From NCBI GenBank assembly GCA_041658585.1, contig JBAZZX010000052.1, positions 1-18,498 of the forward strand: 18,498 bases of DNA. Direction: 5' to 3'. How positions within the stretch are numbered: the first letter of the stretch is position 1; the number at the start of each line of letters is the position of its first letter. Shown in pieces: positions 1 to 7,136 of this stretch. Source of the DNA: DYFC01 sp041658585. Its GTDB lineage: Bacteria > Nitrospirota > Thermodesulfovibrionia > Thermodesulfovibrionales > SM23-35. The notes below the pieces were generated by a model. It was not told the DNA's origin. It saw only the letters and a program-made list of their open reading frames with translations, and ran no database searches. A program made the translations under genes and the position numbers.

Positions 1-1
1 G

Positions 2-73
2 CAGAGGACCCAGCCGATAAGAGATGATGGCTTTGAATGGGATAAAAAAAGGATAATGGAAAATAGGATTTAA
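2..73 (+). CDS. Possible 3' end of an upstream gene (partial)
   Basis: The second forward frame is open from the window edge to a TAA at 71-73 and would encode 23 residues ending in GFEWDKKRIMENRI. The other two forward frames close within 27 bases. The composition (charged, one Trp) is protein-like, but 23 codons are too few to identify a family. It may simply be chance. Confidence 0.25.
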   Translation, partial: QRTQPIRDDGFEWDKKRIMENRI

Positions 74-259
74 CTAACTGAAAACATTAGAAAAAGTAGG
101 TTTTGTTACGTATAGCCGGAAGAAAGTGATAAAACTTTGTGATCCCTGAAAACGTTTGTAAGTAGATGAAAGAAACAAAGACTTTCTATTAACGTGTAAA
201 TTCTACACGCTGTCAATAGCTAAATCTATCCTCTGAGAATTTTCTTAAGAAATGATTTT

Positions 260-280
260 ATAGTTTACAAACTATTTTTT
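260..280 (+). terminator. AT-rich hairpin followed by a T run
   Basis: ATAGTTT (260-266) and AAACTAT (269-275) form a 7-bp stem with a 2-base loop, followed by a run of Ts to position 280. It could end transcription of the gene entering from the left. It overlaps the stop codon of the minus-strand mini zinc-finger gene. The stem has only one G-C pair, so the call is weak. Confidence 0.3.
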
Positions 281-382
281 CTTATGAGTTGCACAGAATT
301 TCGATTTCCCGGTTACGGAATTCTTACATGGTTTTCCTTCTTTGGTTTTTGCAGCACACTTTGCATTTTTTCCCATTTTCAT
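272..382 (-). CDS. Mini zinc-finger protein, 36 residues (Cys/Cys/Cys/His)
   Basis: This short reading frame encodes 36 residues. They include Cys9, Cys19, Cys30 and His33, arranged C-x9-C-x10-C-x2-H, embedded in a Lys-rich chain (AKTKEGKPCKN then SKFCATHKKK). The TKEGKPCKN...FCATHK pattern resembles the small treble-clef-like Cys/His modules found alone or at protein ends in many bacteria (DUF5763-type). That resemblance is from memory. A GGGGG ribosome-binding sequence lies just upstream on the minus strand (386-390). It is 3 bases from the first ATG and 9 bases from a second ATG two codons later, so the start may be Met3. A -10-like TATACT (429-424) and a 17-bp palindrome precede it. The basic charge suggests nucleic-acid binding, which is an inference. 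The opposite strand shows only a Phe-rich shadow frame. Confidence 0.65.
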   Translation of the reverse strand: MKMGKNAKCAAKTKEGKPCKNSVTGKSKFCATHKKK

Positions 383-400
383 GTTCCCCCTTCTTTTTTT

Positions 401-429
401 AATAGATTAAATCTATTGTTCACAGTATA
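401..429 (-). promoter_or_regulatory. Candidate promoter -10 and operator of the mini zinc-finger gene
   Basis: On the minus strand a -10-like TATACT (429-424) is followed by a perfect 8-1-8 palindrome, AATAGATT-N-AATCTATT (417-401), located about where transcription would start. It lies about 20 bases before the start codon of the mini zinc-finger gene. No good -35 box is visible. Confidence 0.35.
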
Positions 430-490
430 TCATAAATTGCTTCTATTAGTTTGTTTCCATAATTATTGATGCAACTTACGGCAGACTAAT

Positions 491-2026
491 TTATCTTTGC
501 CCGCGCGCCATCACAAAAAAAGGCGCGTGGTTTGAGGTAAATGCAGGCGGATCATTTTTCAGGATTGCGGAAACTGCCGGGTGTCTTTTGAACTCATTAT
601 CGAGGAACTGCCGGACACTCTTCCTGTCCCATCCGGCCGGATGTATAAAATCGGTGTAAAGGGAAAGATCCCCCTCATAGAACCCCTTCGTCTCAATTTC
701 GGGATCGTGCTCCCCGCAGAGGGGCATATTAAAAATTGCGAGGTTAAGGAAGTCTATACAATCGCCGTGCCGGACGGTAAATTCAAGCGTCTTTTTTGCG
801 CTTGTCCCGGTCTCTACCGGCGTGCCGAAGAGAAGATATACATAGGAGGCGATCCCAGCTCTTTTAAGATTTTTCAGGACAATAGAGGATGTCTCAACGC
901 TGATCCCTTTTCCCAGCGCATCGAGCACACCCTGGTCCCCGGATTCGATACCAAGCTTGAGCATGACACACCCGGCCTTTTTCAATGACATGCAGAAATC
1001 GGGATCTGTCAGATGAGGGCCGATACGTGCAAACCCATACCAGGGGACGCCGGCGTTATCAGCACAAAAGGCGTCGAAGAGCGCGGGACTTATCGCATTA
1101 TCAAGAAGATGGATAAGCGCAGGGCCGGTCTTTTCAGTAAGATACTTTAAGTCAGAGATAACCTGCCGTGCCGGAATGGGGACATAAGGGTTGTCTTCGG
1201 CCTTCTCGGGACAGAATGAGCACCTGTTCCAGTAACATCCTGTCGAGGCGCTGTACGGAAGGATAAAACCGGGTGAAAGGTATTTGGTTCGCGGCAGAGC
1301 ATTATAATCCGGTCTCCATGTTTTTTCATCAGATGCATCCGAACCGAGGAGTGACAGAAGTTGATGTTCGCCCGGCCCTGAAACGAGATGATCTATCAGG
1401 CCGGAAAAGGGATTTTTCCATCGGAGATTCTTTACCCATGAGGTAACAAGTCCTCCTCCCATAATGACTTTCACCCCCGGGAATTCGCGCCTTATGAAGC
1501 CGATAATAGAAAAAGCCGACAGTGCCTGGCTCAGATAGTTCAGTGAGATACCCACAAACAGAGACTCCTTCTCCCTGAAAAGTTCTTCAATTTTCGACCG
1601 GAAATAAGGATAAAACGGGTCCAGCTCAGGCCGTTCTGCGGCAGTCAAAAGGTCTCCGCTCCTTAAAGGAGACAGTCCTTCATTCTCGTAATTTACTATA
1701 CCTACTGAAACGCCGGATGGAGAGACAACGCTGAAGACCCGGCCAATATCCTTAACAGCCCTTTTGTAACGGTCGGGGTTCCCGTATAAGACGGGATTTC
1801 TCAAAGACAAAAGGTTGCGTTCACAATTGCGGAAAGCTCTCTTCGTCCATACATTATCAGATTTTCCGGGAAGGACAGGTCTCCGGAGGAGATAAAGGAG
1901 TCCCTCTATATTCGCATCCAACAGACGGTGCTCAACTCCATGATCGGCAAGCATTCCGGAAAGCCTCGCAATGCCCGCAGGCGGTTCACAAGGTTTTGCA
2001 ACAGGGGGATAAATGAGGATAATCAA
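491..2026 (-). CDS. B12-binding-type radical SAM protein
   Basis: The product is about 511 residues. The N-terminus begins IILIYPPVAKPCEPPAGIARL, the usual opening of cobalamin-binding-domain radical SAM enzymes, and a B12-fold-like stretch follows (around 155-225: VGISLNYLSQAL, VKVIMGGGLVTS). The radical SAM cysteines are Cys264, Cys269 and Cys272 in TGCYWNRCSFCPE. The spacing is C-x4-C-x2-C, one residue longer than the canonical C-x3-C-x2-C. GIESGDQGVLDALGKGI near 360 is the typical later SAM-barrel motif. The start is a TTG (2026-2024) with no Shine-Dalgarno, three bases after the stop of the small membrane protein, so translation is probably coupled. The substrate cannot be told from the sequence; relatives perform methylations, ring rearrangements and RiPP or lipid modifications. 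Confidence 0.88.
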   Translation of the reverse strand: MIILIYPPVAKPCEPPAGIARLSGMLADHGVEHRLLDANIEGLLYLLRRPVLPGKSDNVWTKRAFRNCERNLLSLRNPVLYGNPDRYKRAVKDIGRVFSVVSPSGVSVGIVNYENEGLSPLRSGDLLTAAERPELDPFYPYFRSKIEELFREKESLFVGISLNYLSQALSAFSIIGFIRREFPGVKVIMGGGLVTSWVKNLRWKNPFSGLIDHLVSGPGEHQLLSLLGSDASDEKTWRPDYNALPRTKYLSPGFILPYSASTGCYWNRCSFCPEKAEDNPYVPIPARQVISDLKYLTEKTGPALIHLLDNAISPALFDAFCADNAGVPWYGFARIGPHLTDPDFCMSLKKAGCVMLKLGIESGDQGVLDALGKGISVETSSIVLKNLKRAGIASYVYLLFGTPVETGTSAKKTLEFTVRHGDCIDFLNLAIFNMPLCGEHDPEIETKGFYEGDLSLYTDFIHPAGWDRKSVRQFLDNEFKRHPAVSAILKNDPPAFTSNHAPFFVMARGQR

Positions 2027-2029
2027 TAT

Positions 2030-2260
2030 TCAGAGCGTATTAAGTTCGTCGTAGAGGGGGGACGACTTGGAATAATATGGCACCTTTTCAATAGAGGTAA
2101 CATACTGATATATACCTGCGACAACAGAGCCTGCAACAACGCCGGCTGCCGCACCGAACAGTCCTCCTTTTGCCGGATGTTTACGTCCTGCAAGCATTCC
2201 GAGGGCGGTCCCTGCAGCAGTAGAAATCCCGAGCCATATGAGATAATGCGATTTTTTCAT
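2030..2260 (-). CDS. Small glycine-zipper membrane protein, 76 residues
   Basis: The sequence begins MKKSHYLIWLGISTAAGTALGMLAGRK and continues GGLFGAAAGVVAGSVVAGIYQYV. This gives two short hydrophobic segments (about 6-25 and 32-53) rich in small residues, like glycine-zipper or YtxH-like membrane proteins. The tail is polar and Tyr-rich. The ATG has an AGGGA just upstream. It ends three bases before the TTG start of the radical SAM gene and in the same frame, so the two are very likely co-transcribed and coupled. No specific function can be assigned; it may anchor or partner the radical SAM enzyme. Confidence 0.6.
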   Translation of the reverse strand: MKKSHYLIWLGISTAAGTALGMLAGRKHPAKGGLFGAAAGVVAGSVVAGIYQYVTSIEKVPYYSKSSPLYDELNTL

Positions 2261-2373
2261 TGGATCCCTGCTTCTCTTAATATAATACCACGAACTATAG
2301 TATGCATAGGAATAGTTTCATATTTCATAATAGCGGTGGGGAGTGTATTTTTCTGAAGATAAAACTGATGAAC

Positions 2374-2491
2374 TCGTAAAAAGTCGTCATTCCCGCGAAG
2401 GCGGGAATCCAAGTGCGCGCAACTTCTTAAAAAGAATGGATTCCCGATTAAGGACTTCGGGAATGACAGCCATGAAAAGGACTTTTTGCGA
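2374..2491. repeat. Nested palindromic repeat (MITE/REP-like), copy 1
   Basis: The outer inverted repeats are TCGTAAAAAGTC (2374-2385) and GACTTTTTGCGA (2480-2491), with one mismatch. Just inside lie GTCATTCCCG...CGGGAATCCA (2386-2411) and its counterpart (2437-2467). Each inner arm also folds on itself (TTCCCGC-GAAG-GCGGGAA). The element lies between the glycerophosphodiesterase gene and the small membrane protein gene. The GTCATTCCCGCGAAGGCGGG core is a familiar genome-dispersed repeat in Nitrospirota and deltaproteobacteria. Confidence 0.75.
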
Positions 2492-2519
2492 TGTTATCAA
2501 AACTATCCGTTGCAAAAAC

Positions 2520-3188
2520 TTATGCAATCCCATTGAAGAGGGCCGGTTTATCTGTGGCTATGCCGTCAACATCTTTTGCGATATATATTTCAATGTCCTT
2601 TTTCGTGTTGATCGTCCAGACAATCACTTTCAGATTGCTCTTATGTGCCTTTATTACGTCTCTCCTGTGAACGAATCTGTACAAAGGGACGAGGTACTGT
2701 GCGCTGAGCTTCACCGCCGCTTCAATGGGTTTCTTGTATTTCGCATAAATCAGGCCTGTCTCGATTTTCTTGTCAAGCTCCCTTACAAGGGCAAGTGTCT
2801 CTTCGTGGAAAGAGACTATGATGACCCTGTCTTCCAGTTTCTCTTTCCTTATAACATCAAGTACCTTTTTTTCATATCCGGTCTCTTTTATTTCCACCAG
2901 TATTTTTTCGGCCCGCGTAGCGATGAAGTGTAATGCCTCCTGCAAAGTGGCAATCCGGTTTTCAGTCAACCGTTTCAACTCCTCAAGGGTGGTTTGGCTT
3001 ATGAAGACGTCTTTGCCGAAGACTTTTTTCAGATTATCATCATGACTGACAATCAATGCGGCATCGCCGGATATGCGCACATCTAATTCAATGGCGTTAG
3101 CGCCCAGTTCGATTGCCTTCCCGAAGCTTTCAAGAGTATTTTCCGTTTCATAAGTTTTTGCTCCGCGATGGCCGATTCTTAAAAGCAT
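2520..3188 (-). CDS. Glycerophosphodiester phosphodiesterase (GDPD family)
   Basis: This enzyme hydrolyses deacylated phospholipids (glycerophosphodiesters) to glycerol-3-phosphate and an alcohol. The 222-residue length is that of a minimal single-domain GDPD. The catalytic signatures are all present: His7-Arg8-Gly9 (IGHRGAK), the E-N-T motif at 16-18, Glu34 and Asp36 (AIELDVR), His49 (VSHDDNL), and the later VEIKE strand near 117-121. There is no signal peptide, so it should act in the cytoplasm, as UgpQ does. The ATG follows a GGAAAG ribosome-binding site. The K+ channel gene ends upstream on the same strand with only a 29-bp gap, so they probably share a transcript. Confidence 0.92.
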   Translation of the reverse strand: MLLRIGHRGAKTYETENTLESFGKAIELGANAIELDVRISGDAALIVSHDDNLKKVFGKDVFISQTTLEELKRLTENRIATLQEALHFIATRAEKILVEIKETGYEKKVLDVIRKEKLEDRVIIVSFHEETLALVRELDKKIETGLIYAKYKKPIEAAVKLSAQYLVPLYRFVHRRDVIKAHKSNLKVIVWTINTKKDIEIYIAKDVDGIATDKPALFNGIA

Positions 3189-3217
3189 TGGTACTTTCCT
3201 TTCCCGGTTGAATAATA

Positions 3218-4225
3218 TTACCCTTCTTTTGCAGCCATTTTTTCAAGGACGGCCAGCTTTGAGGTTTCTCCGACCGCTATCAACGTGTCCCCTACCTGTA
3301 TTGCCGTGCGGAATGTGGGATTGAATCTCATTTCGCCGGTCTTCTGTTTTATGGCAACAATAATAATCCCCAGGTCCCTGCCGATGCCGCATTCGTCAAG
3401 GGAGTGATTCACCAGTTGTGAGCCTTCCTGGATGGTTATCTCTTCAATCTGCAGATCGATATTGCCGCTCTTGGTTGCAAATTCTATAAAATCAACGACA
3501 GCCGGCTTTAAGACGGTATGGGCCATCCTGAGTCCGCCTATATGATATGGTGATACGACCCGGTCCGCGCCGGCCCTGAGCAATTTCTGCTCCGACCCCT
3601 CCTCGCCTGCCCTTGCGACGATCAGCAGATCCGGTTTCAATCCCCTGGCGCTCAAGACCACATAAAGATTTTCCGCATCGGTAGGAAGGACTGAAATAAG
3701 GCACTTTGCACGCTCTATTCCTACTTTCTTTAAAAGATCGTCCCTCGTAGCGTCCCCCTGAATTATAAGGGTTTCATTTTTTTCATCAGAATCGAGTATG
3801 ACCTCGTTCTTTTCAATAACGGCATATTTAAGCTTTTCATGCTTTAGTTCTCTTGCGACTATTTTGCCCATTCTGCCATATCCGCAGACAATATAATGGT
3901 CCCTTAAATCCTTCAGTTTCTTTTCCAACCTTCGCCTCCCGTATACTTCTTGTAATTCGCCTTCAACAATAATCTTTGCGCCTATACCCAGTGTATAGAA
4001 TACCGTACCCACACCGCCTATAAGAAGCACAATCGTAAAGATCCTCCCGCTTAATGACAGGTCGTGCACCTCCTTGAACCCCACGGTAGTAAGGGTTATT
4101 ATGGTCATATAGAGCGAATCAATAAAATCCCAGCCCTCTATGCCCATATAGCCGATGGTGCCGAAGGAAACAATTAGAGCTATCAATGCTGCCGATAAAA
4201 CAAGCCGTTTTCTGAGTTCTTCCAT
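3218..4225 (-). CDS. Two-TM potassium channel with RCK (TrkA-N/TrkA-C) domains
   Basis: At 335 residues this has the MthK/Kch layout. TM1 is at about 8-28, the pore helix and filter (TIITLTTVGF) at 41-50, TM2 at 62-86, the RCK Rossmann domain with GYGRMG at 115-120, and a TrkA-C regulatory domain at about 250-330. The filter reads TVGF followed by Lys rather than TVGYG, so the second filter glycine is missing; ion selectivity may be relaxed. The RCK domain should bind a nucleotide or cation and gate the pore. The start ATG has AAGGA at a 5-base spacing. A mobile-repeat end lies immediately upstream (from 4238), so its promoter region is partly repeat-derived. Confidence 0.92.
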   Translation of the reverse strand: MEELRKRLVLSAALIALIVSFGTIGYMGIEGWDFIDSLYMTIITLTTVGFKEVHDLSLSGRIFTIVLLIGGVGTVFYTLGIGAKIIVEGELQEVYGRRRLEKKLKDLRDHYIVCGYGRMGKIVARELKHEKLKYAVIEKNEVILDSDEKNETLIIQGDATRDDLLKKVGIERAKCLISVLPTDAENLYVVLSARGLKPDLLIVARAGEEGSEQKLLRAGADRVVSPYHIGGLRMAHTVLKPAVVDFIEFATKSGNIDLQIEEITIQEGSQLVNHSLDECGIGRDLGIIIVAIKQKTGEMRFNPTFRTAIQVGDTLIAVGETSKLAVLEKMAAKEG

Positions 4226-4237
4226 TTAATTCCTTAT

Positions 4238-4389
4238 TATAGAGTGTATCAATAAACACCGATTTCGATAATAATTCGTCATTCTCGCGAAGGCGGGAAT
4301 CCAGTGTTTTGAATGCCTTCTGGATCCCCCGGTCAAGCCGGAGGATGACAAACCCTGAGTTTATGAACAGACTCTATATAGAGTGTATC
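4238..4389. repeat. Nested palindromic repeat (MITE-like), copy 2, with flanking direct repeat
   Basis: The 13-bp direct repeat TATAGAGTGTATC occurs at 4238-4250 and 4377-4389. The left copy also pairs imperfectly as an inverted repeat with GTTTATGAACAGACTCTATA near 4360-4379. Inside lies a GTCATTC-type palindrome: left arm 4278-4304 (GTCATTCTCGCGAAGGCGGG onward) and right arm 4320-4349, ending GGATGAC. ACTCTATATAGAGT (4371-4384) is a perfect 14-bp palindrome. The architecture is a GTCATTC core nested in a second set of inverted ends. It separates the K+ channel gene from the divergent ArsR cassette. Confidence 0.7.
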
Positions 4390-4462
4390 TATTAATATAC
4401 CATCAAGGATTATCCTTATCCACTATGGCAATAAAAATATCCTGAAAAATTATCTTGATTAT

Positions 4463-4492
4463 TATATTCAAATATAATAATATTTGAATATA
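4463..4492. promoter_or_regulatory. ArsR-type operator upstream of the sulfur/selenium cassette
   Basis: A perfect 13-4-13 inverted repeat has arms TATATTCAAATAT (4463-4475) and ATATTTGAATATA (4480-4492). ArsR-family repressors typically bind AT-rich inverted repeats of the ATTCAAAT/ATTTGAAT kind overlapping their own promoter. A weak promoter, TTGATT (4455-4460) with a 17-bp spacer to TAATAT (4478-4483), would be overlapped by it. The site is 75 bp before the ArsR start codon. Confidence 0.65.
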
Positions 4493-4566
4493 TGCAGACA
4501 TTGAGATATCTAATTAAATTAAAATTCCGCCAATCTACCCTTATAAAAGGGCGAAAAGGAGGTTAG

Positions 4567-4908
4567 ATGAGATCATTAGGACAGAGGATTGAACTGCTCA
4601 AGGTTATTGCCCATCCTGCAAGGATAAAAATACTTGAGGAGCTTGTAAAAGGCGTTAAGTGTGTGAGTGATTTGGAGGAGTTTCTGGATATCAGTCAGCC
4701 TAACATATCACAGCATCTTTCATTGCTACGGACCTTTGGGATCATTGATTATTATCAGGACGGAAGACTGCGGTGTTATTACCTTGTTGATCCGATAATC
4801 CCCGACCTGCTGGAAATACTGAAGAAGGACTATAGAGAAGCATTGCCTGGACCTTCATGCTGTCCTGTAACAAAGAGAGGGACATATCCCGGAAAAAGGA
4901 GAAGATAA
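4567..4908 (+). CDS. ArsR-family transcriptional regulator
   Basis: The 113-residue winged-helix repressor shows ELLKVIAHPARIKILEEL (helix 1-2), the recognition helix region ISQPNISQHLSLLRTFGII (42-60) and the wing YYQDGRLRCYYL. Cysteines are at 32, 70, 98 and 99. The classical ArsR metal site CxCxx(D) is reduced to a single Cys (KCVSDL), so the signal may be a thiol, persulfide or selenide reaction rather than arsenite; this is an inference. The start ATG follows a strong AGGAGG. The gene leads the DsrE-TSUP-SelD cassette, with only 3 bases before dsrE. A 13-4-13 inverted repeat upstream suggests autoregulation of the whole operon. Confidence 0.92.
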   Translation: MRSLGQRIELLKVIAHPARIKILEELVKGVKCVSDLEEFLDISQPNISQHLSLLRTFGIIDYYQDGRLRCYYLVDPIIPDLLEILKKDYREALPGPSCCPVTKRGTYPGKRRR

Positions 4909-4911
4909 TAA

Positions 4912-5238
4912 ATGAAGATAGGAATACTTGTTTCAACGAATGATCCGGAGACCCTATGGAATGCTTTCCGTTTTGCAAACCTGTGTATGAACACAGATGT
5001 TACAAATGAGGTCACAATGTTCCTCAATGCAAAAGCAGTGGATTATGAAAAGCATGATTCCGGGAAATTCAATCTGAAGGAACTCGCAAAAACCTTTACC
5101 CTCAGCGACGGGAAACTGCTCGCATGCGGCAAATGTCTTGGGTTCAGGGGGCTGGAAGAAAATGAGGTCTGCCATAAAGGCAGCCAGAAAGATTTGTATG
5201 AGATGCTTGCAACATCGGATAAATTTATTTGTTTTTAG
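4912..5238 (+). CDS. DsrE/DsrF-like sulfur-carrier protein
   Basis: The 108-residue protein has the DsrE fold pattern: MKIGILVSTNDPE opening strand, hydrophobic helix 14-26, VTMFLNAKAV strand, the conserved Cys region LLACGKCLGF (Cys72, Cys75), then EVCHKGSQKDLYEML (Cys87) and the closing DKFICF. Family members carry persulfide on the conserved Cys, here Cys72. The C-terminal half of the selenium-metabolism protein YedF is also of this fold, which makes a selenium-handling role next to selD plausible. The gene starts 3 bases after arsR and ends 9 bases before the TSUP gene, so it is in the middle of a tight operon. Confidence 0.82.
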   Translation: MKIGILVSTNDPETLWNAFRFANLCMNTDVTNEVTMFLNAKAVDYEKHDSGKFNLKELAKTFTLSDGKLLACGKCLGFRGLEENEVCHKGSQKDLYEMLATSDKFICF

Positions 5239-5247
5239 GAGTGAATT

Positions 5248-6030
5248 GTGGATTGGCAGTTTCTTATAACGCTTTTCATCATCGGACTTGGCGGGTCATT
5301 CATTTCTGCCATGACCGGACTGGGCGGAGCAATCATAATTGTTCCTGCTCTACTTTATCTGCCTCCGTTGTTTGGAGTCGGCAGTCTGGATATGAAACAG
5401 GTGTCCGGCATTACCATCATCATGGTCTTCGTTACTTCTTTGATCGGAACTTTCACTCACGGTCAGCATAAAGCAGTCAACAGGTCTTTGGTCATGACCA
5501 TGGGGATTACCGGTTTTGTCACTTCTTTTACCGGCGCCTATATCTCCAAATTTACGCAGGCGCATTTCCTTCTGGCTATTTTCGCTGTTATGGCCTGTAT
5601 AGCTGCGGTAATGATGTGGATTCCCCGACGCGAGCAAGGCGGGGATATCCCTGCCGATCAGGTTACATTTAACAAGATTATCGCATTCATCATTGCGGTA
5701 ATAGTCGGTTTTGTAGGCGGCATGGTCGGAGCGCCCGGCGCATATATCTTCATACCTTTAATGATTTATGTCATGGGTATTCCAACGAGGGTAGCGCTTG
5801 GAAGCACTATGGGCATCGTTTTTATATCATCTATCGCGGGAGCCTTCGGGAAGCTGATAACATTTCAGGTTCCGTATCTGCTTACGGCCGCGGTAGTATT
5901 GGGTACGATTCCCGGCGCAAGATTAGGAGGCATGTTCAGCCACAGAGTTCCGGTAAAAACCCTGCGGCGTTTTCTGGCGGTAATAATAAGCTATGCCGCG
6001 ATACGAATGATTTATGACGCTTTAAAGTAA
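5248..6030 (+). CDS. TSUP (TauE/SafE) family membrane permease, copy 1
   Basis: The 260-residue polytopic protein has about eight membrane segments and the internal duplication typical of the family: GGSFISAMTGLGGAIIIVPALLYL near the start and GFVGGMVGAPGAYIFIPLMIYV at about 150-175, followed by RVALGSTMGIV. Members move sulfite, sulfoacetate, thiosulfate or related organosulfur/selenium oxyanions. The start is a GTG preceded by TAGGAGTG, overlapping the end of the DsrE gene region. A paralogue lies on the other side of selD. Substrate is unproven; the operon points to a reduced or oxidised sulfur or selenium species. Confidence 0.9.
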   Translation: MDWQFLITLFIIGLGGSFISAMTGLGGAIIIVPALLYLPPLFGVGSLDMKQVSGITIIMVFVTSLIGTFTHGQHKAVNRSLVMTMGITGFVTSFTGAYISKFTQAHFLLAIFAVMACIAAVMMWIPRREQGGDIPADQVTFNKIIAFIIAVIVGFVGGMVGAPGAYIFIPLMIYVMGIPTRVALGSTMGIVFISSIAGAFGKLITFQVPYLLTAAVVLGTIPGARLGGMFSHRVPVKTLRRFLAVIISYAAIRMIYDALK

Positions 6031-6082
6031 AACCATTTAAACTCTGATAAAATATACGGCAACATTCAACAGAGGAGGCAAA

Positions 6083-7126
6083 ATGGACATCAAGCTGACA
6101 AGTCTTGCAACGTGCTCCGGCTGAGCGTCGAAATTCAGTCCTTCGGACCTGCTCCAGGTGCTGGGGCAGCTACCTCAAATTACGGACAAGAACGTGCTGA
6201 TCGGCGCTTCCAATGCGGATGATGCGGGGGTATACCGCATCACCGATGATATAGCAGTCGTTTTGACGACGGATTTCTTTACCCCGATTGTTGACGACCC
6301 CTACTGGTATGGAGCTATTGCCGCCGCGAATTCTCTTTCCGACGTTTATGCAATGGGCGCAAAACCTTTGGTCGCATTGAATATTGCCATGTTCCCGAAC
6401 CAGGCTGAATTCTTTCCGTACATGAAGAAGATAATGCAGGGCGGTATTGATAAGATGACCGAGGCAGGCGTATCAATTATCGGAGGACACACCATCAGGG
6501 ATAAAGAGCCGAAATTCGGATTTGCCGTCCTCGGGACTATACATCCCGACAGAATACTCGATAATTCAAAGGCCAGGCCGGGGGACGCCATGATTCTCAC
6601 AAAGAAGATCGGGACCGGTATCATTTCTTCAGGCGTAAAGGCAAATATGTGCAGCGAAGCAACGATAGAAGAGACTACGGTTTCCATGGCAACCTTGAAT
6701 AAAAGGGCCGGCGAGCTCATGCTTGAAGTCGGGGTCAGCACCGCAACCGACATAACAGGGTTCGGTCTTATAGGACATATGAACGAAGTGCTCTCCGCAA
6801 GTAAACTTAGCGCCCGTCTCTATGCAAGCAGAGTCCCGTGTTTTGTGGACGCCGTAAGACTGGCTGACATGAAGAAAGTCCCCGGTGGTTCGATTGCAAA
6901 CCTCAAAAGTTTTGAGCCTTACGTGACATGGAACAATGGAATACCGGATACTATAAAACTTTTATTGAATGATGCACAGACTTCCGGCGGACTTCTCATT
7001 TTTGTGCCGCAGGAGAAAAAAGATGCGCTTGTCTCCGCCCTGCATAAAGAGAATATTTTAGCCGCTTATATAGGCGACGTCTTCAGTGAAAAGGCGGAAG
7101 ACAATAAACGGATATTCGTAGAGTAA
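6083..7126 (+). CDS. selD: Selenophosphate synthetase SelD, selenocysteine-containing (UGA at codon 14)
   Basis: SelD makes selenophosphate from selenide and ATP for selenocysteine and selenouridine synthesis. Starting at ATG 6083 (AGAGGAGG ribosome site at 6071-6078) the protein begins MDIKLTSLATCSG, then an in-frame TGA at 6122-6124, then ASKFSPSDLLQVLGQL, and runs to 7126 for 347 residues, the usual SelD length. The TGA sits where SelD has its catalytic Cys (GC/U-xxK motif), so it reads as selenocysteine. The body has SNADDAGVY, LTTDFFTPIVDDPYWYG and SLSDVYAMGAKPL, all family signatures. A simple gene finder would start at GTG 6158 and lose the catalytic residue. The gene lies between two TSUP permeases. 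Confidence 0.95.
6149..6169 (+). promoter_or_regulatory. Candidate bacterial SECIS hairpin in selD
   Basis: CTGCTCCAG (6149-6157) pairs with CTGGGGCAG (6161-6169): nine pairs, one of them G-U, closing a GUG triloop (6158-6160). The loop starts 33 bases after the UGA. Bacterial SECIS elements are hairpins immediately downstream of UGA with a conserved G near the start of the apical loop, which fits. Weaker competing hairpins exist at 6136-6151 and 6147-6159. Confidence 0.65.
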
Positions 7127-7136
7127 CCTAAACACT

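Noticed and set aside
193..209. CGTGTA-AATTC-TACACG hairpin as a terminator or operator
   Set aside because: Six pairs with no T run and no adjacent gene; too little to support a function.
284..469. Plus-strand 61-residue Phe-rich reading frame
   Set aside because: It is the opposite-strand shadow of the mini zinc-finger gene and its upstream AT-rich region; composition is not protein-like.
2030..2032. In-frame UGA between the small membrane protein and the radical SAM protein as a second selenocysteine codon
   Set aside because: Both sides are normal protein termini, the radical SAM N-terminus starts cleanly after it, and I see no hairpin of the SECIS kind downstream.
2374..2491. Repeats read as a CRISPR array
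   Set aside because: Copies are single, widely spaced, inverted and of different ends; there is no regular spacer pattern and no cas gene.
2343..2933. Plus-strand 196-residue frame over the repeat and the glycerophosphodiesterase gene
   Set aside because: It is antisense to a well-supported enzyme gene and starts in a palindromic repeat.
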